From the NCBI RefSeq assembly GCF_030653815.1, contig NZ_JAURYQ010000023.1, forward strand, positions 62,001-126,000: a stretch of 64,000 bases of DNA. The letters are read 5' to 3'. The translations under genes were made by a program, and so were the position numbers. The notes under the pieces were generated by a model. It did no database searches. It was not told the origin of the DNA and saw nothing but the letters and a program-made list of their open reading frames with translations. Origin of the DNA: Rhodoferax sp. GTDB lineage: Bacteria; Pseudomonadota; Gammaproteobacteria; Burkholderiales; Burkholderiaceae_C. This document shows positions 28,951-36,418 of the stretch, in pieces; position 1 is the stretch's first letter, and the number at the start of each line of letters is the position of its first letter.

Positions 28951-29817
28951 TTATTTGAGCAAACCAGCGCTGCGCGCCGCCGCTTCAATGCCCTTGTAAT
29001 TGGCGGCCTGGGTCGGAATAAAACGGCTGGCGCGTTGCAGGTCCAGTAAGGCCTTGCCTTCGGGGGTACTGCTGTTCAGGTCGAGAAAGGCACGGGTGAT
29101 TTTGTCTTTCAAGGCGGGCGGCATGTCGGCATGCACGGTCCAGTTGTAATCAAAATAAGCCGGGGTGGTGTAGAACACCCGCACCTTGCTGGTGTCGACT
29201 TTTTTGTCAGCGACAAACTTGTCCCAGACCGACACGTTCAAGGCACCGGCATCCACTTTGCCTGCCGCCACCGCCGCGATGGTTGCGTCGTGGGCGCCCG
29301 AGAACGCCACACGTTTGAGGTCGGTGTCGGGGTTGATCTTGGCGTCCAGCAAGTAGTTGCGCGGCATCAGGTGGCCAGAGGTGCTGGAGGCCGAGCCAAA
29401 ACTGAGTGTTTTGCCTTTCAGGTCGGACAGCGCCAAGATGCCCGGCTGCGAGGTGATGAACACCGATTTGAAGTTTGCGTCTTCGGCACGTTGCACCAAC
29501 GGAGTCACCTTGCCGCCGGAGCGCACGTTGGCCTGGACAAAGGTGAAACCGCCAAACCAGGCCATGTCGACCTGCTTGTTGACCAGCGTTTCCACGGCGG
29601 CGGCGTAGTCGGACACCGGGGTAAATTCCACCGTCATGCCGAGTTTTTGCGACAGGTAAGCCACCAGCGGTGCGGCTTTGCGCGCCAGTTCGGTGGGTGA
29701 TTCATCCGGGATGGCGGTGATCTTGAAGACGGACTGGGCCAACGTCTGGCTGGCAAAACCCAGAACGGTGCAGGCCAGCAAGGCGCGCACGGCAAAGCGA
29801 CGTGAAGTCATGAGCAT
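28951..29817 (-). CDS. PhnD-type periplasmic binding protein, putative selenate importer
   Basis: 288 residues with a signal peptide (ALLACTVLGFASQTLAQ). The fold is the PhnD/PtxB type: ITAIPDESPTELARKAAPLVAYLSQKLG, TPVSDYAAAVETLVN, MAWFGGFTFVQA and LSFGSASSTSGHLMPR. The IPDESPTELARK start is, to my memory, typical of the branch annotated as putative selenate-binding proteins found near selenium genes. The sen genes beside it support that reading. The ATG at 29817 has an AAGAAAG box upstream; ATG 29811 is the alternative. Confidence 0.8.
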   Translation of the reverse strand: MLMTSRRFAVRALLACTVLGFASQTLAQSVFKITAIPDESPTELARKAAPLVAYLSQKLGMTVEFTPVSDYAAAVETLVNKQVDMAWFGGFTFVQANVRSGGKVTPLVQRAEDANFKSVFITSQPGILALSDLKGKTLSFGSASSTSGHLMPRNYLLDAKINPDTDLKRVAFSGAHDATIAAVAAGKVDAGALNVSVWDKFVADKKVDTSKVRVFYTTPAYFDYNWTVHADMPPALKDKITRAFLDLNSSTPEGKALLDLQRASRFIPTQAANYKGIEAAARSAGLLK

Positions 29818-29848
29818 GTAGAGCTTTCTTGTGTGTAAGGTAAAGAGG

Positions 29849-29862
29849 TTGACGCATGTCAA
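29849..29862. promoter_or_regulatory. Palindrome in the importer/egtD divergent promoter region
   Basis: TTGAC-GCAT-GTCAA lies in the 134-bp gap between the importer operon (-) and egtD (+). On the minus strand its right half reads TTGACA, a good -35 hexamer, though the -10 is poor. It may be an operator, a promoter element or both. Confidence 0.35.
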
Positions 29863-29951
29863 GGTGCGCCAAAGCCGGGGGCAATGGTAATCAGAAATGC
29901 AATTTGCTGCCGTGGGCGCTACGATAAGGTCCCAGCCAACCGCACCGCCCC

Positions 29952-30944
29952 ATGAAAACGCCTGTATTTGTCCAACTGCATCACGACAGTGCCGAGCACA
30001 TCCGCCAGGAGCTGCTACAGGGCCTGACGGTCAACCCGCAGCCCGGCGGTGCCACGGTGTCACCGAAATTTTTGTACGACGCGCTGGGGTCGCGCCTGTT
30101 CGAAGCCATCACCGAGCTGCCCGAGTATTACCCGACCCGCACCGAGGCGGCCATTTTTGCCACCCATGCCCAGGCCATGGCCCGGGTGGTGCCGCCAGGA
30201 GCCACGCTGATTGACCTGGGCGCAGGCAACTGTGGCAAGGCCGCAGGCCTTTTTGGCGTGCTGGCCCCCAGCCGTTATGTGGCGGTTGACATCTCGGTCG
30301 ATTTTCTGCGCGCCACCCTGGACAAGCTGCAACGCCAGCACCCGGCGCTGGACCTGGTCGGTGTCGGGCTCGATTTTTCGCACACGCTGGATTTGCCGCC
30401 TGAGGCGGGCGAACCCGGTGCCGGCCCGCGGCTGCTGTTTTACCCGGGCTCGAGCATTGGCAATTTCACCCCCCGGCAGGCCCTGGTGTTTTTGCGCCAG
30501 GTGCGCGCGGCGTGTGGCCCGATGGTCGGCAGCGGGCTGCTGATCGGCGTTGATCTGGTCAAGGACGCAGCCGAACTGGAAGCCGCCTACGACGATGCCC
30601 TGGGCGTCACGGCCGCCTTCAACCGCAACCTCATCTACAACCTGAACCGGCTGGTGGGCACCGACCTGCGGCTGGCCGACTGGGCGCACCTGGCCTTGTT
30701 CAACCGCCTGGAATCGCGCATCGAAATGCACTTGGTGGCGCAAAGCGACTTGACGGTGCGGTGGCCGGGTGGCCAGCGCGCCTTCAGCCGGGGCGAGCGC
30801 ATCCATACCGAGAACTCCTACAAGTGGACCGTGGCCGGCTTTTCGCAGTTGTTGCGCGAGGCCGGCTTTGCCGAACCGCTGGTGTGGACCGATGCGCCCA
30901 CCGCGGAGGCGGGCCGCTTCGCCGTGATGTGGGCGCGCGCCTGA
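29952..30944 (+). CDS. egtD: L-histidine N-alpha-methyltransferase EgtD
   Basis: A 330-residue SAM enzyme that trimethylates histidine to hercynine. Motifs are SPKFLYDALGSRLFEAITELPEYYPTRTE at the N-terminus, the SAM site LIDLGAGNCGKA, FYPGSSIGNF and the C-terminal HTENSYKWT and GFSQLLREAGF. Length is standard. Hercynine is the shared precursor of ergothioneine and selenoneine; here it feeds SenA, which is encoded convergently 11 bp away. No clear Shine-Dalgarno is seen. Confidence 0.95.
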   Translation: MKTPVFVQLHHDSAEHIRQELLQGLTVNPQPGGATVSPKFLYDALGSRLFEAITELPEYYPTRTEAAIFATHAQAMARVVPPGATLIDLGAGNCGKAAGLFGVLAPSRYVAVDISVDFLRATLDKLQRQHPALDLVGVGLDFSHTLDLPPEAGEPGAGPRLLFYPGSSIGNFTPRQALVFLRQVRAACGPMVGSGLLIGVDLVKDAAELEAAYDDALGVTAAFNRNLIYNLNRLVGTDLRLADWAHLALFNRLESRIEMHLVAQSDLTVRWPGGQRAFSRGERIHTENSYKWTVAGFSQLLREAGFAEPLVWTDAPTAEAGRFAVMWARA

Positions 30945-30955
30945 ATCATGAATTT

Positions 30956-32221
30956 TTATCCTGCGCAGCTTCTGAACCCGGCATGAAGGTCGTTGCGTTC
31001 AGGCGTGAAGTAATTGCGGTAACGCGGGTGCGCCATGCGTTTGGATGTGGCCCGGCTGGCACCGCGCAGCACCGGGCGGTCGCCAAACCAGGGGGCCGAA
31101 TAGTCACGGTAGGGGTGCGCCACAAAACCGGGGTAAGCATTGAAGGTGCTGGCGGTCCACTCCCAGACCTCGCCCCAGACAAAACCAGGCTGGGTCATGG
31201 CAGCCTGTTCCCACTGCGCCTCGGTGGGCAGCTGGCGGCCAGCCCAGCGGCACCAGGCCTCGGCCTCGAAATAACCCAGGTGGCAGGCCGGCGCGTCGAG
31301 GTCCAATGCGTGCCACTGGCCGAAGCGGCATTGTTCCCACACCGATTCGCCCTGGCCCGGGCTGACCTGGCGCAGATAGCGTGGACCCGCCAAAGCCCCG
31401 GCGCCCTGCCCGGCCTGCAACCACTGCCAACCGGCCTCCAGCCACCATTGCGCGTCGGCATAAGCGCCCTGTTCCACAAACGGCAGATAACGCCGCCACG
31501 ACACCGGCCGGTTGTCGATGGCATAGGCACCAAGCGGCACGCGGTGCGGCGCCAGTTCGTTGTCAAAGGCAAAACCACGGCCCGTGTAGCCCAGCGTCCA
31601 GTCACCTGCCGCCAAGTTGAGCGACTGCAGCGACCCGCCAGGTCGTGTTGCGCCCTCGCCCGACAGTGCCGGCGGCAAGCCAATACCCAGTGCCTGCGCC
31701 ATGTAGACGGCGGCCTCGCCGTGCATGTCTTCGTGGAACAGCGCCAGGCGGTAGAAATAGAGCGCGGCATCGTCTGTGGCCTCATCCGCCAACAGCGCCA
31801 GGGTCTGCTCCAGCGTGGCCTGCAGATAAGCCCGGGTGGCGTGCAAATCGGGCAGGGGCAAAGACCAGCGGCTGTCGTGCGCCACCACACTGGAGTTGTA
31901 CAGCGCATCAGATTGCGGCAACAGCGCGGGCGGGCGCGCCGCCTGCGGGTCGGCCACCATCCCCAACCGGCGCTGCGGGTTGCGCGCCAGCCAGAATTCC
32001 TGAAACCAGCCGATGTGCCCTACCTCCCACAGCGGCGGGTTGAGTTGTGGGCTGCACGGCACAGTCAGCAGCGGCCCGAGCGCGGCCTCGTAAGCCTCCA
32101 GCAGGGCCAGCGTGTGCGCGCGGCTGGCGCGCAGGTGCTGCGCCAGCGCTGGCGCGTCGGCCGCGCGTGCCGCCTGGGCGGGTTGCCAGCTGGACTGGGT
32201 TGGAATCGACTCGGGGAGCAT
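30956..32221 (-). CDS. senA: Selenoneine synthase SenA (EgtB-like non-haem iron enzyme)
   Basis: 421 residues: an N-terminal DinB-like domain with the three iron ligands H69 (WEVGHIGW), H163 and H167 (HEDMH), then a formylglycine-enzyme-type domain ending RNYFTPERNDLHAGFRSC. This is the EgtB architecture. In the known selenoneine pathway (Variovorax) SenA joins hercynine with a selenosugar. Adjacent senB and selD, and the absence of egtC/egtE, favour SenA over ergothioneine EgtB. GGAGG at 32231-32235, inside senB, is the ribosome site and fixes the ATG at 32221. Confidence 0.85.
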   Translation of the reverse strand: MLPESIPTQSSWQPAQAARAADAPALAQHLRASRAHTLALLEAYEAALGPLLTVPCSPQLNPPLWEVGHIGWFQEFWLARNPQRRLGMVADPQAARPPALLPQSDALYNSSVVAHDSRWSLPLPDLHATRAYLQATLEQTLALLADEATDDAALYFYRLALFHEDMHGEAAVYMAQALGIGLPPALSGEGATRPGGSLQSLNLAAGDWTLGYTGRGFAFDNELAPHRVPLGAYAIDNRPVSWRRYLPFVEQGAYADAQWWLEAGWQWLQAGQGAGALAGPRYLRQVSPGQGESVWEQCRFGQWHALDLDAPACHLGYFEAEAWCRWAGRQLPTEAQWEQAAMTQPGFVWGEVWEWTASTFNAYPGFVAHPYRDYSAPWFGDRPVLRGASRATSKRMAHPRYRNYFTPERNDLHAGFRSCAG

Positions 32222-32226
32222 GGCTG

Positions 32227-33255
32227 ATGGCCTCCATCAAGAAACAGGTGGTGATTGTGAGCCCGGCGCTGGCCGATGCCAACAACGGCAATTGGCAAAC
32301 CGCCCGGCGCTGGCAAAAGTTCCTGCAAACTCCCACTGCCGGCCATCCCGGTTTCCAGGCACGCATCGTGACCCAATGGCCCGACGGCCCGGCCGCCGCA
32401 CAGGACAGCGCCATGATCGCCCTGCACGCGCGGCGCTCGGCGGCCTCTGTCAAGGCCTGGGCACAAAGCCGGGGGCGTGGCGCTGCCCTGCAACCCGTGC
32501 CCGGCCTGGCCGTGGTGCTGACCGGCACCGACCTGTACCGCGACATCCAGACCGATGCGCAGGCCCAGCAGTCGCTGCAGTGGGCGCAGCGCCTGGTGGT
32601 GTTGCAGGCCCTGGGCCTCGCCGCCTTGCCGCCATCGCTGCAATTCCGTACCGACGTGATTTTTCAGTCGACGTCGGCGCGCCAGCGCCTGCCAAAATCA
32701 GCGCGTTTTATCAAGGCGGTGATGGTGGGCCACCTGCGCGATGAAAAGTCGCCACAGACCCTGTTTGCCGCCGCCCGGCTGCTCAAGCCCCACGAGGCCA
32801 TTCACATCGACCACATTGGCGCACCACTGGACGCCGTGCTGGCTTTGCAGGCGCAAGCCACGGCTGCCACCTGCCCGGGCTACCGTTGGCTGGGCGCCTT
32901 GCCACACGAGGCCACGCGCCGGCGCATCCAGCGCGCCCATGTGCTGGTGCACACCAGCCGCATGGAAGGTGGCGCGCATGTGGTGATGGAGGCGGTGCGC
33001 GCCGGCACGCCGGTGCTGGCCTCGCGCATCGATGGCAATGTCGGCATGCTGGGGAGTGATTACGCGGGTTATTTTGACTGGGACCATGCGGAACAGCTGG
33101 TCGATTTGCTGCGGCGCTGCCACGTTGAGCCCGCTTTTTACGCCCATCTGCAGGCCCAGTGCGTCGTGCGTGCGCCGCTGTTTGCGCCCGAGACCGAACG
33201 GCGGGCGCTACAGCAGCTGGTGACTCAACTCTCGGCAGCGCCGCCCCGCGTTTGA
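32227..33255 (+). CDS. senB: Selenosugar synthase SenB (GT4-fold, TIGR04348-type)
   Basis: 342 residues. The N-terminus IVSPALADANNGNWQTARRW and GHLRDEKSP are typical of the TIGR04348 group; the C-terminal half has the GT4 E-x7-E signature E247...E255 in SRMEGGAHVVMEAV. In the described pathway SenB uses selenophosphate and UDP-N-acetylglucosamine to make a selenosugar. The ATG at 32227 has GGGGAG 8 bp upstream, within senA. selD/senC follows after 42 bp on the same strand. Confidence 0.87.
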   Translation: MASIKKQVVIVSPALADANNGNWQTARRWQKFLQTPTAGHPGFQARIVTQWPDGPAAAQDSAMIALHARRSAASVKAWAQSRGRGAALQPVPGLAVVLTGTDLYRDIQTDAQAQQSLQWAQRLVVLQALGLAALPPSLQFRTDVIFQSTSARQRLPKSARFIKAVMVGHLRDEKSPQTLFAAARLLKPHEAIHIDHIGAPLDAVLALQAQATAATCPGYRWLGALPHEATRRRIQRAHVLVHTSRMEGGAHVVMEAVRAGTPVLASRIDGNVGMLGSDYAGYFDWDHAEQLVDLLRRCHVEPAFYAHLQAQCVVRAPLFAPETERRALQQLVTQLSAAPPRV

Positions 33256-33297
33256 AGCCTGCCCGCTCTCTTTGATTGTTCTTAAGATTTTTTCCTG

Positions 33298-35589
33298 ATG
33301 CAACACCCCAATCAACCCATTGCCAGAGACATCGTGCTGATCGGCGGCGGCCACAGCCATGTGGGCGTGCTCAAGCGTTTTGGCATGTTGCCTGAGCCCG
33401 GCGTGCGCCTGACCGTGATCTGCACCGATGTGCACACGCCCTACTCCGGCATGTTGCCGGGTTATGTGGCGGGCCACTACAGTTATGACGAGGTGCACAT
33501 CGACCTGGCGCGCTTGGCCGTGTTTGCCGGCGCCCGGCTCTACCGCGACGAGGTGGTGGGCATTGACCGTGTCAATAAAAAAGTGCTGTGCCGCCATCGC
33601 CCGCCGGTGCCTTACGACGGTTTGTCGATCAACATTGGTTCCACGCCGCGCCTGAGCGGTGTCGCCGGTGCCGATGCCTTCAGCACCCCGGTCAAACCCA
33701 TCACCCGCTTCAACCAGCGCTGGCTGGCGCTGCTGGCCAAAGTGCAGGACCACACCCAGGGCGTTTTGCGCATCGCCGTGGTCGGTGCCGGGGCCGGCGG
33801 GGTCGAGCTGCTGTTGTCGATGCAGTACCGCCTGCGCCACGAACTGCGCACTCGCGGGCGCGACCCCGAGCTGCTGCAATTTCATCTGCTCACAGCAACG
33901 GACAGCATTCTGCCGACCCACAACGCCCGTGTGCGCCGCAAGTTCGCCAGCGTCTTGGCTGAGCGGGGTGTGCAGGTGCACCTGAACGCCGAGGTGACCC
34001 TTGTTGAACCTGGTCGACTGAGTTGTGCCAGCGGCCTGGTGGTCGAAGCCGACGAGACCATGTGGGTCACGCAGGCGGGCGGCGCACCCTGGCTGCAAGG
34101 CACTGGCCTGGCGCTGGATGCCGGTGGCTTTGTGCTGGTGAACGACCAGCTGCAAACCCTCACCGACCCGGCAATTTTTGCCGCCGGTGACATTGCCGCC
34201 ATGCAGAATTACCCGCTGGAAAAGGCCGGTGTGTTTGCCGTGCGCATGGGCCGGCCGCTGGCCGACAACCTGCGCCTGAGCATGCAGGGGCGCGCGCTGC
34301 AAGCCTACCGCCCGCAATCCAGCTGGCTGGCCCTGATCAGCACCGGTAACCGATTTGCCGTGGCCTCGCGCGGCGCCCTGGGCTTTTGGGGCGACTGGGT
34401 CTGGCGCTGGAAAGACTGGATCGACCAGGGTTTCATGCGCAATTTTTCGGAATTCCCCGACATGCAAGCCAAGGCGGCTGCACCAGCGCGCAGCACGCCG
34501 TCGCAATTGGCGCTGAACCCGGACGAAGCCCTGCAAGCCATTTCGGCCATCGCCATGCGATGCGGCGGCTGCGGCGCCAAGGTGGGGGCCACGGTGTTGT
34601 CGCGGGCGCTGGCGTCATTACAAGTGGTACAGCGCGACGATGTGCTCATCGGCCTCAAAGACCCCGACGACGCCGCCATAGTGCGTGTGCCGCCCGGTAT
34701 GGCGCTGGTGCATTCGGTCGACTTTTTCCGCGCCTTCATTGACGACCCCTACCTGTTTGGCAAGGTCGCGGCCAACCACGCGCTGGGTGACATTTTTGCC
34801 ATGGGCGCCGAGCCGCAATCGGCCACGGCCATCGCCACCGTGCCGCCGGGGCTGGAGGCCAAGGTGGAAGACCTGCTGTTTCAGATGATGAGCGGTGCGG
34901 TCGAGGTACTCAACGACGCCGGCTGCGCGCTGGTGGGCGGCCACACCGGCGAAGGCGCCGAGCTGGCGCTGGGTTTTGCCATCAACGGGTTGGTCGACGA
35001 GCAGCTGGTGGGTGTGACGCGCAAGGGTGGCATGCGACCCGGCGACGTGCTGATTTTGACCAAGCCGATTGGCACCGGCACGCTGTTTGCCGCGCACGCC
35101 CGGCTGGCCGCCAAGGGCCGCTGGATCGACGCCGCGTTGCAGTCCATGGTGCTGTCCAACCTGCAGGGCGCCCAATGCCTGCGTGACTTCGGCGCCACTG
35201 CCTGCACCGACCTGACCGGCTTTGGCCTGCTGGGCCATCTGGTGGAAATGACCCGGGCCTCGGCAGTGGATGCCGAGCTGGTGTTATCCAACCTGCCGCT
35301 GCTGGACGGCGCACTCGACACCGTGGCGGCGGGCATTGTGAGTTCGCTGCAACCGGCCAATGTGCGCCTGCGCCGTGCCCTGCGCAACCAGGAGGCATTT
35401 GCCAACGACCCTCGTTACCCACTGCTGTTTGACCCGCAAACTGCCGGTGGTCTGCTGGCCAGCGTACCGGCTGACCGGGCTGATGCTTGTGTGGCTGCGT
35501 TGAAGGCGGTGGGGTATGCGCAGACGGCGGTGATTGGGCGCATTTTGGTTCAGAGTGAGGCGTTGGAGCCGGTGGTGTTGCTGCCCTGA
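33298..35589 (+). CDS. selD: Fused NAD(P)/FAD oxidoreductase-selenide, water dikinase (SelD/SenC)
   Basis: 763 residues. Residues 1 to about 380 are an NDH-2-like flavoprotein: VLIGGGHSHVGVL (FAD site), VVGAGAGGVELLLSMQ (NAD site), IFAAGDIAAM. Residues about 405-763 are SelD: RCGGCGAKVG with catalytic C425 and K428, VHSVDFFRAFIDDPY, HALGDIFAMGAEPQ, LVGGHTGEGAELALGF and FDPQTAGGLL. SelD makes selenophosphate from selenide and ATP; the fused domain may supply reducing power. The catalytic codon is TGC, so no selenocysteine is needed. With senB it likely acts as SenC. Confidence 0.9.
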   Translation: MQHPNQPIARDIVLIGGGHSHVGVLKRFGMLPEPGVRLTVICTDVHTPYSGMLPGYVAGHYSYDEVHIDLARLAVFAGARLYRDEVVGIDRVNKKVLCRHRPPVPYDGLSINIGSTPRLSGVAGADAFSTPVKPITRFNQRWLALLAKVQDHTQGVLRIAVVGAGAGGVELLLSMQYRLRHELRTRGRDPELLQFHLLTATDSILPTHNARVRRKFASVLAERGVQVHLNAEVTLVEPGRLSCASGLVVEADETMWVTQAGGAPWLQGTGLALDAGGFVLVNDQLQTLTDPAIFAAGDIAAMQNYPLEKAGVFAVRMGRPLADNLRLSMQGRALQAYRPQSSWLALISTGNRFAVASRGALGFWGDWVWRWKDWIDQGFMRNFSEFPDMQAKAAAPARSTPSQLALNPDEALQAISAIAMRCGGCGAKVGATVLSRALASLQVVQRDDVLIGLKDPDDAAIVRVPPGMALVHSVDFFRAFIDDPYLFGKVAANHALGDIFAMGAEPQSATAIATVPPGLEAKVEDLLFQMMSGAVEVLNDAGCALVGGHTGEGAELALGFAINGLVDEQLVGVTRKGGMRPGDVLILTKPIGTGTLFAAHARLAAKGRWIDAALQSMVLSNLQGAQCLRDFGATACTDLTGFGLLGHLVEMTRASAVDAELVLSNLPLLDGALDTVAAGIVSSLQPANVRLRRALRNQEAFANDPRYPLLFDPQTAGGLLASVPADRADACVAALKAVGYAQTAVIGRILVQSEALEPVVLLP

Positions 35590-35752
35590 CTTGTCAGGTT
35601 CTGCTGATTAATTAGTTTTTCAAAGCCTTGTTCGCGGTAACCCGCGCAGTGCAGAACAACTCGACCCCATGCTTCACAACGCGATAACGAAGCACACAAC
35701 AGAACAACTTTACCCAGCCTTCACCCCAGAGACAAACCACAAGCCTTAGAAT

Positions 35753-35772
35753 AAGTAATTGATGAATTACTT
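35753..35772. promoter_or_regulatory. Palindromic operator over the TetR-gene start
   Basis: AAGTAATT-GATG-AATTACTT is a perfect 8-bp inverted repeat that covers the first possible start codon of the TetR gene (35762). This is typical of TetR self-repression. It also suggests that translation may really begin at the ATG at 35780. Confidence 0.65.
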
Positions 35773-36418
35773 TAAGGCCATGGAAGTTCAGGACAAACCC
35801 CCAAAACAGCGCACCGTTGTGCGTCAGGCCAGCCTGGTGGAGGCCGCCCTGCTGCTGGCCGCACAACACAGCCCGGCCGACATCACCACGGCGGACCTGG
35901 CACACGCAGTGGGCATTTCGCAGGGCGCGGTGTTCAAGCACTTTGCCAGCAAAGAAGCCATCTGGCTGGCGGTGCTCGAATGGGTGGCCGAGACCCTCAT
36001 GAACCGCCTGCACACGGCCGCCGCAGATGCCGACCGCGCCGCCTTGCCGGCCCTGCGCGCCGTCTTTTTGGCCCATGTGGACTTTGTCATGGTTCACCCC
36101 GGCGTGCCGCGGCTGATCTTTCAGGAACTGCAAAACCCGGGCGACACCGCCCTCAAAAGCCGGGTGCGCGCGCTGATGCAGCGCTACCGCCAGTTGCTGC
36201 TGGCCGTGTTGCAACACGCCAAAACACAACAGGCGCTGCGCCCTGATGTTGATCTGCAGGCCGCTGCCGTGTTGTTTGTCGGATCGGTGCAGGGCCTGGT
36301 CATGCAAGCCCTGCTGGCCGATGACGTGCATGCGATTGCCGCCCTGGCCCCGGGTGTTTTTGCCCTTCTGCAGCAAGGGCTGCAATGCCCGCCCAATGAT
36401 TTCCAAGGAACACCATGA
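35762..36418 (+). CDS. TetR/AcrR-family transcriptional regulator
   Basis: 218 residues (212 if the ATG at 35780 is used). The N-terminal helix-turn-helix ADITTADLAHAVGISQGAVFKHFASKEAIWLAVLEW is clear; the C-terminal ligand domain is variable, as in the family, and resembles the DUF2081/TetR_C group with a PGVPRLIFQEL stretch. Its stop overlaps the adaptor gene by 4 bp, so it heads the exporter operon and probably controls it. The inducer is unknown. Confidence 0.9.
   Translation: MNYFKAMEVQDKPPKQRTVVRQASLVEAALLLAAQHSPADITTADLAHAVGISQGAVFKHFASKEAIWLAVLEWVAETLMNRLHTAAADADRAALPALRAVFLAHVDFVMVHPGVPRLIFQELQNPGDTALKSRVRALMQRYRQLLLAVLQHAKTQQALRPDVDLQAAAVLFVGSVQGLVMQALLADDVHAIAALAPGVFALLQQGLQCPPNDFQGTP

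Noticed and set aside
26466..29817. Phosphonate uptake as the sure role of the PhnDCE-type importer
   Set aside because: No C-P lyase, phosphonatase or phosphite dehydrogenase genes are seen, and the neighbours handle selenium. Kept only as an alternative.
30956..32221. EgtB of a normal ergothioneine pathway
   Set aside because: Not excluded by sequence alone, but no egtA, egtC or egtE is nearby, while senB- and selD-type genes are; SenA fits better.
34561..34581. SelD as a selenoprotein with an in-frame stop codon
   Set aside because: The catalytic codon is TGC (Cys), and the frame runs without TGA through to the normal end.
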